Shown here: positions 17,358 through 24,521 of the stretch, one piece after another
How the letters are laid out: each line of letters begins with the position of its first letter
How positions within the stretch are numbered: the first letter of the stretch is position 1
NCBI GenBank assembly: GCA_944375725.1
Contig: CALWAZ010000021.1
Span: 1-32,896 of the forward strand
Length of the DNA stretch: 32,896 nucleotides
Source of the DNA: an uncultured Merdimonas sp.
Lineage (GTDB): Bacteria > Bacillota > Clostridia > Lachnospirales > Lachnospiraceae
Direction of reading: 5' to 3'
Position numbers and translations under genes: made by a program
The notes under the pieces: model-generated
What the model was told of the DNA's origin: nothing
Database searches by the model: none
Seen by the model: the letters and a program-made list of their open reading frames with translations, nothing else

Positions 17358-18623
17358 ATGGAACAGAGACTTATGATTTTGGGTTCAATGGATGAGTTTG
17401 TTGAGCTGGTAAAAAAGGCTAAGAACAGAGGCATTTATACGGTGGTTTGTGACGGCTATCCAGATGGACCGGCAAAGCAATATGCGGATAAGGCTTATAA
17501 TATTGACATCCGAAAGATAGAAGAGGTGGCGGATGTCTGCAAAAAGGAGAAGCTGAATGGCATCATAGCTTCCTTTTCGGATATTCTGTTTGAGTATCTG
17601 GTGAAAATAGCACATCGGGCAGGATTGAAAACGTATTGCACTCCGGAAAAAGCGGCTTTTCTCCGGGAAAAATCCAAAATGAAAAAAATGTTTGATGAAT
17701 TGGATATTCCTACACCGAAATCCCAAAAAATTCATTTTGATTTTCAGGATCAGGAATTGAAAGAGTTTACTTTTCCTGTGGTAATGAAGCCGGTGAATGG
17801 ATATGGATCACGGGGAATCTATATTGTAGATAGTATCGGAGAGATACGGCAGAAATTTCGCCAGACCTCCGGGTACTCTACATATCCGGATGATATTCTG
17901 GTAGAAAGCTATAATGACGGATATGAATTTAATATGATGAACTGGATGGCAGACGGGGAAGTGTATACACTTGGTCTCGCAGACCGGGAAAAATCTGTGG
18001 AAGTAAAAGGGGATATTCCGCATGTAAGCCGTGTCTGTTATCCGTCCTGCATTATTGATTCAGTTTATGAAGAGGCCAGAGCTGTTGTCAAAAAGGTGGC
18101 TGACTATACAGGAATACGAACCGGTCCGCTGTCTATGCAGTTCTTTTACCGGCCTGGACAGGGAATTGAGGTTTGTGAGTGTGCCGGAAGGCTTTTTGGA
18201 TATGAGCATGAGCTGGTGACCTACGGAAGCGGATTTGATATTGAAGAGATGCTGCTGGATTATGTTTATGATGAAGAACAGATGAAAACTCTTCTGAAAA
18301 GACATGACGCTCATTTCCCAAGGCAGGCAGCAGGATTGTATTTTCATGGGTATGAAGGAAAAATCTGTGATATGTCCGGAGTAAGAAAGCTGGTGGAAGA
18401 GCTTCATCCGGTTCAGAGCATGCTGTACTACCAGGAGGGGGATAGGATTAGCCATGGAGTTGGCGCAAAACCCTATCTTGTCAGATTATATCTGGAGTCA
18501 GATACCCGTCAGGAGCTTGACAGGCTTTCGCAAAAAGCTTTTCAGGAAATGAGGGTGACAGGAGAAAGCGGGCAGAATCTGGTGTACCATAATCAGCTTC
18601 CTGATTATAGTCTGGCCAGATAA
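17358..18623 (+). CDS. ATP-grasp ligase, possible amino-sugar modifying enzyme
   Basis: This 421-residue protein has the PurK/PurT/carbamoyl-phosphate-synthase-like ATP-grasp layout. An N-terminal domain covers about residues 1-100, followed by a lid and ATP domain with VVMKPVNGYGSRGIY near 138-152 (phosphate-binding Lys and Gly-rich loop) and ILVESYNDGYEFNMM near 175. The metal-site strand EVCECAGR is at 271-278. In most relatives that strand reads E-x-N-x-R; here Glu274 and Arg278 are kept but Ala276 stands where Asn is usual. ATP-grasp enzymes join a carboxylate to an amine or thiol through an acyl phosphate. Between an amino-sugar GT2 and a glutamate-type transporter, attachment of an amino acid to the sugar 4-amino group is an attractive inference, not a demonstrated role. 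GGAGGAG precedes the ATG, which follows the previous stop directly. Confidence 0.85.
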   Translation: MEQRLMILGSMDEFVELVKKAKNRGIYTVVCDGYPDGPAKQYADKAYNIDIRKIEEVADVCKKEKLNGIIASFSDILFEYLVKIAHRAGLKTYCTPEKAAFLREKSKMKKMFDELDIPTPKSQKIHFDFQDQELKEFTFPVVMKPVNGYGSRGIYIVDSIGEIRQKFRQTSGYSTYPDDILVESYNDGYEFNMMNWMADGEVYTLGLADREKSVEVKGDIPHVSRVCYPSCIIDSVYEEARAVVKKVADYTGIRTGPLSMQFFYRPGQGIEVCECAGRLFGYEHELVTYGSGFDIEEMLLDYVYDEEQMKTLLKRHDAHFPRQAAGLYFHGYEGKICDMSGVRKLVEELHPVQSMLYYQEGDRISHGVGAKPYLVRLYLESDTRQELDRLSQKAFQEMRVTGESGQNLVYHNQLPDYSLAR

Positions 18624-18639
18624 GTGAAGGAGGGCTTTT

Positions 18640-20022
18640 ATGGAATTTTCTCCTCTATCGTTACTGTATGACATTTGTCTAATGTCTCTTTTGATTTTTA
18701 TAGCTAAAATTATCCGTACAAAGGTGAAGCTGTTTCAGAATTTTTATATCCCTACAGCCCTAATTGCAGGTTTTCTGGGAGTAATTGGAGGCCCATATGG
18801 ATTGGATATTCTGCCCTTCAGTGCTCAGGCTTCTTCCTATGCGGGAATATTGATCGCTGTATTGTTTGCCACAATGTACCTTGGAAGAAAGGAAAAGGCA
18901 AGCTTTAAGCAGATGCTGGACAGAGTAGGAGATACATTTCTGTTGAATACGGCTGCTGAAGTGGGGCAGTTTGGCATTGCGATTCTTTTTGGAATTTTTG
19001 TGCTGGGTGTCTTGTTCCCAGGGATCAATTCCTGTTTTGCGCTTATGATGCCGGCAGGCTTCGCAGGAGGACATGGAACGGCAGCGGCCATAGGCAGTGT
19101 CCTGGAAAATGCAGGATGGGCAGACGCTGTCACAATTGGTCAGACATTTGCAACTTTTGGACAGCTCCTGGGGGTTTTCGGAGGAGTAGTCATTATCAAT
19201 TACTGCACCCGGCATGGGTATACGCGTATTATAAAAAAAGTAAATGAAATGCCGGAAGACATGAGAACAGGTCTGATTCAGAAAGAAAACCGCACTTCTA
19301 TGGGGGAAAATACAGTCAGTCCCCTATCGCTGGATCCTCTGACCTGGCATTTATGTCTGGTAATGGTCTCAGCGGGTGCTGCCTATCTGATCAATTCTTT
19401 TCTTGTAAAATGGTTTCCGAATGTCTCCATTCCCATTTATGGACTGGCTCTGATATGTGGAATTGGAGTTCAGAAGATTCTGAAGGTATGCAGGCTTGAT
19501 GATTATGTGGATCACAAAGTGATTTCCAGAATCGGAAGCAGTGTGGCAGATTATCTGGTAGGATTTGGGGTAGCTACCATTAATATCAGTGTGGTAATTC
19601 AGTATTGGGAGCCCATGCTTCTGATGTGCCTGCTTGGAGCGGTTTATGTCATTCTGTACTTCTTTGTGATTTCCCGTATCTTTTTCCGAAATTTCTGGGT
19701 GGAACGGGGAATTTATATTTATGGATGGGCCACAGGTGTTATGAGTATTGCCGTATTGCTTTTGAGAATTGTGGATCCGGAATTCAAGAGTGGTGTTCTC
19801 GAAGACTCCGGTTTCGCATGGATCTTTGTCTCTTTTGTAGATATTGCGTGTGTGACCTTTATTCCCCTGCTTCTGCTTCAGAATTTGGGGCTTGTCACCG
19901 GAATTGTTCTTGTGGCAGCTGCGGCATTCTGTCTTCTGATTTCAAAGCTGCGTTATGGGACGGCAAAAGTAAAAGCAGATGAACTGCATCCTGGCGAAAA
20001 AGAGGTTTTAGATACATTGTAA
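18640..20022 (+). CDS. gltS: Sodium/glutamate symporter family protein (GltS type)
   Basis: This integral membrane protein of 460 residues has about ten or more hydrophobic segments. The motif AGFAGGHGTAAAIG, with GGHGTAAA at residues 143-150, is the hallmark of the GltS family, which takes up glutamate with sodium ions. Homology seems to run the full length; enterobacterial GltS is about 400 residues, so this one is somewhat long, with a charged loop at about 205-230 and a polar C-terminal tail. AGGAGGG lies just before the ATG. A GltS homologue is unusual inside a polysaccharide locus. Directly after an ATP-grasp ligase, it may supply the amino acid that is joined to the amino sugar, or it may have a new substrate. 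The family is clear and the role here is inferred. Confidence 0.9.
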   Translation: MEFSPLSLLYDICLMSLLIFIAKIIRTKVKLFQNFYIPTALIAGFLGVIGGPYGLDILPFSAQASSYAGILIAVLFATMYLGRKEKASFKQMLDRVGDTFLLNTAAEVGQFGIAILFGIFVLGVLFPGINSCFALMMPAGFAGGHGTAAAIGSVLENAGWADAVTIGQTFATFGQLLGVFGGVVIINYCTRHGYTRIIKKVNEMPEDMRTGLIQKENRTSMGENTVSPLSLDPLTWHLCLVMVSAGAAYLINSFLVKWFPNVSIPIYGLALICGIGVQKILKVCRLDDYVDHKVISRIGSSVADYLVGFGVATINISVVIQYWEPMLLMCLLGAVYVILYFFVISRIFFRNFWVERGIYIYGWATGVMSIAVLLLRIVDPEFKSGVLEDSGFAWIFVSFVDIACVTFIPLLLLQNLGLVTGIVLVAAAAFCLLISKLRYGTAKVKADELHPGEKEVLDTL

Positions 20023-20036
20023 AGCAGAGGAGAAAA

Positions 20037-20390
20037 ATGAAAAAAAAGCATATCAGTTTAAAAAGTATTTTGATTTTACAGCTGGTGATTGTGATTTATA
20101 CTCTGTCTGGTGTGGCGGCTAAGGGAGCGGCCGGATACGAGGTGCTGTCATGGCAGTTTATTTTATTCTATGGTCTGGAAATTGCCATTCTTGGAATTTA
20201 TGCTATCTTGTGGCAGCAGATTATTAAAAGATTCGATCTTTCAGTAGCGTATGCCAATCGTTCTATGGCGGTTTTGTGGTCGCTGGTCTGGGCGGTGATT
20301 TTCTTTCATGAAAAGGTTACAGTAACTAATGTGCTGGGCGTGTTGATTGTCCTGGCAGGTACAATGTTGGTGAATACAGATGATGAATAA
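20037..20390 (+). CDS. Small four-span EamA/SMR-like protein, possible ArnE/ArnF-type flippase subunit 1
   Basis: This 117-residue protein has four membrane segments and is the size of half an EamA transporter. The YANRSMAVLWSLVWAVIFFHEKV segment followed by LGVLIVLAGTMLV is the standard EamA/SMR end. The first membrane helix has no glutamate, the residue multidrug SMR pumps need, so drug export is unlikely. The next gene encodes a second protein of the same type and overlaps this one by 11 bases. Such pairs, as in ArnE-ArnF, form heterodimers that flip undecaprenyl-phosphate amino sugars. Here they would move the product of the ArnC-like enzyme at 16416. The fold is clear, the lipid substrate inferred. 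Confidence 0.82.
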   Translation: MKKKHISLKSILILQLVIVIYTLSGVAAKGAAGYEVLSWQFILFYGLEIAILGIYAILWQQIIKRFDLSVAYANRSMAVLWSLVWAVIFFHEKVTVTNVLGVLIVLAGTMLVNTDDE

Positions 20391-20718
20391 GTATATGTTA
20401 TTGCTGCTTGCCTCTGTAATAGTAGCGTCATTTTCGCAGATTCTTTTGAAAAAGAGCGCGCTGAAGACCTATCCGTCCATCTGGCGCGAATATGTAAATC
20501 CCTGGGTGATTATTGGCTATGGGATGATGGTTCTTTCCACTTTGCTTACGGTTTTTGCTTACAGAGAAGTGGATTACAAAAATGGCCCAGTAATAGATTC
20601 CGTGGGATTTTTACTGGTTATGCTTTGGAGCAGGATCTTTTTCGGGGAGAAAATTACAAAGAGAAAAGTAATAGGAAATCTCCTGATTCTGGCAGGCATC
20701 TTTGTGTTTTACAGCTGA
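20380..20718 (+). CDS. Small four-span EamA-like protein, possible ArnE/ArnF-type flippase subunit 2
   Basis: This 112-residue partner of the previous gene also has four membrane segments. Its start, LLASVIVASFSQILLKKSAL, closely follows the ArnE/ArnF pattern (small residues, then Q, then basic residues after the first helix). It ends with FFGEKITKRKVIGNLLILAG, the usual EamA end. It starts at ATG 20380 or the adjacent ATG 20383, inside the previous gene and without a strong ribosome site, so translation is probably coupled and the two proteins made in equal amounts. I infer a heterodimeric flippase for a lipid-linked amino sugar. A generic metabolite transporter is the main alternative. Confidence 0.82.
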   Translation: MMNKYMLLLLASVIVASFSQILLKKSALKTYPSIWREYVNPWVIIGYGMMVLSTLLTVFAYREVDYKNGPVIDSVGFLLVMLWSRIFFGEKITKRKVIGNLLILAGIFVFYS

Positions 20719-20749
20719 TACATCAGGAAACAGCGAATGAATATATGAT

Positions 20750-21151
20750 ATGGAAGAAGAAAAATTTGTGAAAAAAATTTTCAGATTTACAATTCCTCAT
20801 GGCTGGATTCTGGCCTGTCTGATGCCGGTCCTGGGCTATGTGATGTTTGAGACGACTACTGGAAACCTGATGTCCATACGCTTTGACAGAGCACTATTGA
20901 ACCTGGTGTTTTATTATCTGATTTACACATTTGTGTTTCTTGTGATCAACAGATACCGGGCGGCGGTAATTGGCACGACGGCTGTGCTTTATCTGATTGC
21001 TGCTGTGGACTATTATGTGGTGCAGTTCAAGGGAAGTCCTCTTTTGCTTCCCCAGGATCTGACAGCATGGAAAACGGCTGCGGCTGTGCTTTCCGGCTAT
21101 CAGATTACTCCCTCCCGCAGTGTTGTACTGGGAGCTGTCATGATGGTCTGA
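20750..21151 (+). CDS. N-terminal membrane fragment of interrupted phosphoglycerol transferase
   Basis: This 133-residue fragment holds three complete membrane segments and the first half of a fourth, then stops at TGA 21149-21151. The ATG at 20750 has no good ribosome site; a GTG at 20768 is an alternative start. It cannot be active by itself, because the catalytic domain is encoded beyond the stop. Confidence 0.6.
   Translation: MEEEKFVKKIFRFTIPHGWILACLMPVLGYVMFETTTGNLMSIRFDRALLNLVFYYLIYTFVFLVINRYRAAVIGTTAVLYLIAAVDYYVVQFKGSPLLLPQDLTAWKTAAAVLSGYQITPSRSVVLGAVMMV
21149..21151 (+). other. In-frame TGA that interrupts the phosphoglycerol transferase
   Basis: The triplet lies in frame between GTC and ATC, and the frame stays open and homologous on both sides. 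TGG would encode Trp, which fits the hydrophobic helix. I see no hairpin of the kind needed for selenocysteine insertion directly after it. Confidence 0.8.
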
Positions 21152-21163
21152 ATCATTTTTCTT

Positions 21164-22450
21164 GTGTGTCATATGAAAGTGGAAAAACTGAGGCTGAAAA
21201 TCAGGGGAATTTTCGCTGGTGTGTACGTTCTGTTCTGCGGCTTTTGGATGACTGCTTTCTATAAATATGATATTAAAGAGCCGCTTGCGGATATTGAGGA
21301 TGATATTTTCTGGTGGAGCCTGGAAGGCAGTTATCAGGATTTCGGCTATGCCACATCGACGGCTATTCAGGTGTCTTCCATGTTCTTTGAGAAGCCGGAG
21401 GATTATTCTGCTGCTGAGGTGGAGAAAATTGAAGAGACGATAGATTACATACCTCAGCCGGTCTCGGATACAGTCCCGGAAAACCTGATCGTAATTATGA
21501 ATGAAAGCCTTTCGGATATGCGTGTGATCGGTGATTTCCAGACTAACGAGGAGTTTTTCCCGTTCCTTACCAGCCTGGAAGAAAACACCGTAAAAGGAAA
21601 CCTGTATGTGCAGGTGTTTGGAGGGGGTACCAGCAATACGGAGTATGAGGTGCTCACCGGAAACAGCATGGCTTTTCTTCCCTATGTAATCAGTGCGTTC
21701 CAGGCGTATTGTGAACCGGAAGAGTATGGTCTTGCCGCCACTCTGAAGGATCAGGGCTATACGGCAGTGGCCATGCATCCCAATCTGTCAGGAAACTGGA
21801 ACCGGAAAACGGTCTATCAGTATATGGGATTTGATGAATTTATCTCCAGCGGAGGATTCCTGGACGCAGAGCATATGAGAAATTATGTGACGGATATGGG
21901 AGATTACCAGAAGCTGATTGAGCGTTACGAAGAAAAGGAAGAAGGAGAAAAGCTTTTTATTTTCAATGTAACCATGCAGAACCACGGGGGCTACGAATAT
22001 GCCGCTGACGACTTTCAGGAAGAGATCTGGGTGACGGATGATCTGGCGGGGTACGAGCAGGCAGACCGTTATCTGTCCCTGATGAAAAAATCGGATGAAG
22101 CCTTTGAATATCTGGTCAGCTATTTTGAGGCGGTGGAAGAGCCCACCATGATTGTGATGTTCGGAGATCACCAGGGGGCTGTGGAGACGGAATTTTACGA
22201 GGGGCTTTATGGAAAACCGATGAATGAGCTGTCTGCTGAGGAGGCGGATCTGCAGTATGTTACGCCGCTTGTTATCTGGACAAACTATGAGATGGAAAGC
22301 GGCCGGATTGAACAGATCAGCGCCAACTATCTGGGAAGCCTGATTCTTGAAATGGCAAACCTGGAGCTGACGCCTTACAACAGGCTGCTGCTGGAGACCC
22401 GGCAGGAGATTCCGGCCTTTGGCAAGAATGGTTATTACCTGGCGGATTGA
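21164..22450 (+). CDS. C-terminal fragment with the sulfatase-fold catalytic domain
   Basis: This open part of the split gene covers one membrane segment and the whole LtaS/GacH-type catalytic domain, 428 residues from GTG 21164 or 425 from ATG 21173. It has no Shine-Dalgarno sequence. If translated through re-initiation it would be a single-span enzyme. Some activity is conceivable, because the catalytic residues are all present. Confidence 0.65.
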   Translation: MCHMKVEKLRLKIRGIFAGVYVLFCGFWMTAFYKYDIKEPLADIEDDIFWWSLEGSYQDFGYATSTAIQVSSMFFEKPEDYSAAEVEKIEETIDYIPQPVSDTVPENLIVIMNESLSDMRVIGDFQTNEEFFPFLTSLEENTVKGNLYVQVFGGGTSNTEYEVLTGNSMAFLPYVISAFQAYCEPEEYGLAATLKDQGYTAVAMHPNLSGNWNRKTVYQYMGFDEFISSGGFLDAEHMRNYVTDMGDYQKLIERYEEKEEGEKLFIFNVTMQNHGGYEYAADDFQEEIWVTDDLAGYEQADRYLSLMKKSDEAFEYLVSYFEAVEEPTMIVMFGDHQGAVETEFYEGLYGKPMNELSAEEADLQYVTPLVIWTNYEMESGRIEQISANYLGSLILEMANLELTPYNRLLLETRQEIPAFGKNGYYLAD

Positions 22451-22472
22451 AGCATATGGAGGAATGTAAGAG

Positions 22473-22901
22473 ATGAAGAAACTGTTTGCGCAAATTATAA
22501 AATTCGGAGCTGTGGGCTTTCTGTGCTTTTTTATTGACTATTTCATTATGATAGGCCTGACGGAGCTTGTGGGTATCCCGTCGCTGATTTCCAGCGGCTG
22601 TTCCTACACGGTTTCCACGATTGTAAACTACATTTTAAGCGTTACCGTGGTTTTTGACGCGGATAAGGAAGCCAATAAGATTGTGCAGTTTATCGTGTTT
22701 GTGGTCCTGAGCCTGATAGGCCTGGGCATCAATCAGCTGTGTATGTGGGGCGGAACCTCCTGGCTGGAAAGCCTGATGGAGCAGAGTCAGGCACTGGCGG
22801 CCTACTCACGCTATGCTTATATGGTTGTAAAAATCTTTGCGACTGCTGTGGTTATGGTATATAATTTCATTACCAGAAAGATTTTTATCGAGAAACACTG
22901 A
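22473..22901 (+). CDS. GtrA family membrane protein, possible lipid-linked sugar flippase
   Basis: This 142-residue protein has four membrane segments and the GtrA opening IIKFGAVGFLCFFIDYFIMIGL, then SSGCSYTVSTIVNYILSVTVVF and the closing YNFITRKIFIEKH. GtrA-type proteins accompany GtrB-type enzymes and are thought to flip undecaprenyl-phosphate sugars for use by external GT-C transferases, for example in O-antigen and teichoic acid glycosylation. Here it may serve the GT2 at 8962, since the ArnC-like GT2 at 16416 has its own EamA-like pair nearby. A ribosome site (GGAGGAA) precedes the ATG. The first CotH-like gene follows at once. Confidence 0.9.
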   Translation: MKKLFAQIIKFGAVGFLCFFIDYFIMIGLTELVGIPSLISSGCSYTVSTIVNYILSVTVVFDADKEANKIVQFIVFVVLSLIGLGINQLCMWGGTSWLESLMEQSQALAAYSRYAYMVVKIFATAVVMVYNFITRKIFIEKH

Positions 22902-22916
22902 ATGCAGTGCAGAAAG

Positions 22917-22923
22917 AAAGGAG
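22917..22923 (+). promoter_or_regulatory. Shine-Dalgarno site fixing the first CotH-like start
   Basis: AAAGGAG stands five bases before the ATG at 22929. The earlier in-frame ATG at 22902, directly after the gtrA stop, has no site, so 22929 is preferred and places a membrane anchor right at the N-terminus. Confidence 0.65.
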
Positions 22924-22928
22924 CGGAT

Positions 22929-24521
22929 ATGCGGAATAGAAGGACAGCGCTTGGAATCGGACTGTTTCTGCTTATCTGCGGGCTTCTGCGGTTTGTATGC
23001 TTCCCGCTGGAAAAACCGGATATGGGAACGCAGGCGCTTTCGGAGACGGAGGCGGAGGCGCTTAAGGAAAACAGAACAGAGACAGAAGAGGAGCTCCTGA
23101 CAGGCCTGCTGTTTTCCGGAGAGGAACTTCCCTGTGACAGGGCTTCCGGTACCTTTTACCTTCCGCTGGATATGGAAGAGGAGGACTGGGAGGACGGGAC
23201 GTTTGCCGCGGCTGACGCCGGCGTGGACGTGTATCTTCTGGATAATCCTCTGGGGGATGACAAACGGGAAGCCATACGGGCAGGAAGAAGCTACCGGCTG
23301 GTGGCAGCGGCGGATGACGTCTTCCGGGAATACGCGGTAGTCTTTACGGGGCTTCCGGTGATGGAGCTTAAGACAGACACGGGTGAGGAGATCCGGTATG
23401 ATGAGATCTTCGGCACCCTGCGTTTTTATGAAGCGGATACAAAGACAGACTGGGTAACCGAGAGTGTGATGAGCGGCCATATCCGGGGCGGAAGCAGCCG
23501 CCTGAATCCGAAAAAATCCTTTAAGATTACGCTGTATAAAAAGAACCAGACAGGGAGCGGTTCCCTGCGGGATAACCAGGTTTCTTTTCTGGGAATGCGC
23601 AAGGATGATGAGTGGCTTCTTTACGCCATGTACAGTGAGGACACCAAGGTCCGGGATAAGCTGTCCCTGGATATCTGGAATGAGTCCGGCGCTCTGGAAA
23701 TCGACTCAAACGGCTTTTACGGGTATCATATGGAATATATCGAGGTTTTCTTAAATGGAGAATACCGCGGAATCTACGGCCTGATGGAACCGGTGGATTA
23801 CAAGCAGCTGGATCTCACCAAGGAACATGAGGCTCAGCCGGTGGAGTACCTGTATAAACAGAAAGATCCGGGTGTGTTTGAGCTGAAGGGAAGCTGGACA
23901 GCCCAGACAGAGGAGGATTTTGAGCTTCTGAATACCTATCTGGCCTGTCTGGAGGGAGACGACTCAGTTTTTATCGAAGAGATTGGAAATCTGATTGACA
24001 TAGACAACGCGCTGGATGTGTGGCTGTATCTGCAGGCCGTGCTTGGCATGGATAACATAGAAAGAAATATCTTCTATCCGGCGGTCTGGGAAGGGGATCA
24101 GTACCGGATCCGCTTCCTGCCCTGGGACATGGATTATACCTGGGGAAATGTGCATGATTTTGACGCGGGAAACCGGACCCGTTTTTCGGAAGAAATTCTG
24201 ACCATGCGGATTGCCTGGAAGCTGGGCGACCGGCTGATACAGCTTAATGTGGACGGAGCCCGGGAAAAAGTGAAGGACAGGTGGAAAGAGCTCCGGCAGA
24301 CGGTTTATTCGGATGAATGGCTTACGGAGCATATTGATTCCTATGCTCACCAGGTGGTGGATTCCGGGGCCTTTGAGCGGGATGAAGCTCTGTGGGTGAA
24401 TGGCGGACACAATGATGACTATGAGAGTCTGAAGAAGCTGGCCTGCGGGCGGATGAGTTTTTTGGATGAACAGCTTGCGGATCCGCTGGCTTATCTGGAT
24501 TTGGAGGGATATGTGGAGTGA
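22929..24521 (+). CDS. CotH kinase family protein, copy 1
   Basis: This 530-residue protein has an N-terminal membrane anchor (about residues 7-25), so the rest should lie outside the membrane. CotH motifs are all present: HIRGGSSR at about 184-191 with Lys196, YIEVFLNGEYRGIYGLMEPVD at about 270-290, MDNIERNIF at about 374-382 and LPWDMDYTWG at about 397-406, with metal-binding-type aspartates 400 and 402. CotH of Bacillus phosphorylates spore-coat proteins; many homologues are not sporulation proteins. Here it belongs to a CotH-CotH-VTC-DUF4956 set, a combination seen in many bacteria whose substrate is unclear. It shares its architecture with the next gene, which overlaps it by four bases (GTGA). 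Confidence 0.9.
   Translation: MRNRRTALGIGLFLLICGLLRFVCFPLEKPDMGTQALSETEAEALKENRTETEEELLTGLLFSGEELPCDRASGTFYLPLDMEEEDWEDGTFAAADAGVDVYLLDNPLGDDKREAIRAGRSYRLVAAADDVFREYAVVFTGLPVMELKTDTGEEIRYDEIFGTLRFYEADTKTDWVTESVMSGHIRGGSSRLNPKKSFKITLYKKNQTGSGSLRDNQVSFLGMRKDDEWLLYAMYSEDTKVRDKLSLDIWNESGALEIDSNGFYGYHMEYIEVFLNGEYRGIYGLMEPVDYKQLDLTKEHEAQPVEYLYKQKDPGVFELKGSWTAQTEEDFELLNTYLACLEGDDSVFIEEIGNLIDIDNALDVWLYLQAVLGMDNIERNIFYPAVWEGDQYRIRFLPWDMDYTWGNVHDFDAGNRTRFSEEILTMRIAWKLGDRLIQLNVDGAREKVKDRWKELRQTVYSDEWLTEHIDSYAHQVVDSGAFERDEALWVNGGHNDDYESLKKLACGRMSFLDEQLADPLAYLDLEGYVE

Larger units (their letters stand above)
20750..22450 (+). pseudogene. LtaS/GacH-like phosphoglycerol transferase split by an in-frame TGA
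   Basis: Both halves are in the same reading frame, separated only by TGA at codon 134 and four sense codons. Joined, they would give a 566-residue protein with the five membrane segments and external sulfatase-fold domain of LtaS, MdoB and GacH. These enzymes move glycerol phosphate from phosphatidylglycerol to a polymer. The catalytic region is intact: NESLSDMRV for metal binding, FGGGTSNTEYEVLTGNS with the nucleophilic Thr, MHPNLSGNW, MQNHGGY and MFGDHQGAVE. The stop falls in the middle of membrane segment 4 (AVMMV, stop, IIFLVCHM), where a single TGG-to-TGA change would explain it. No ribosome site precedes the GTG at 21164 or the ATG at 21173. A recent nonsense mutation, phase-type variant or assembly error all fit. 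In its intact form it would decorate the wall polysaccharide with glycerol phosphate. Confidence 0.8.

Noticed and set aside
20037..20718. The small EamA-like pair as a multidrug SMR pump
   Set aside because: The first helices lack the essential glutamate of SMR pumps, and the ArnF-like start and gene context favour a lipid-sugar flippase.
21149..21200. TGA as a selenocysteine codon
   Set aside because: It falls inside a membrane helix of a family not known to use selenocysteine, and no obvious stem-loop follows the codon.
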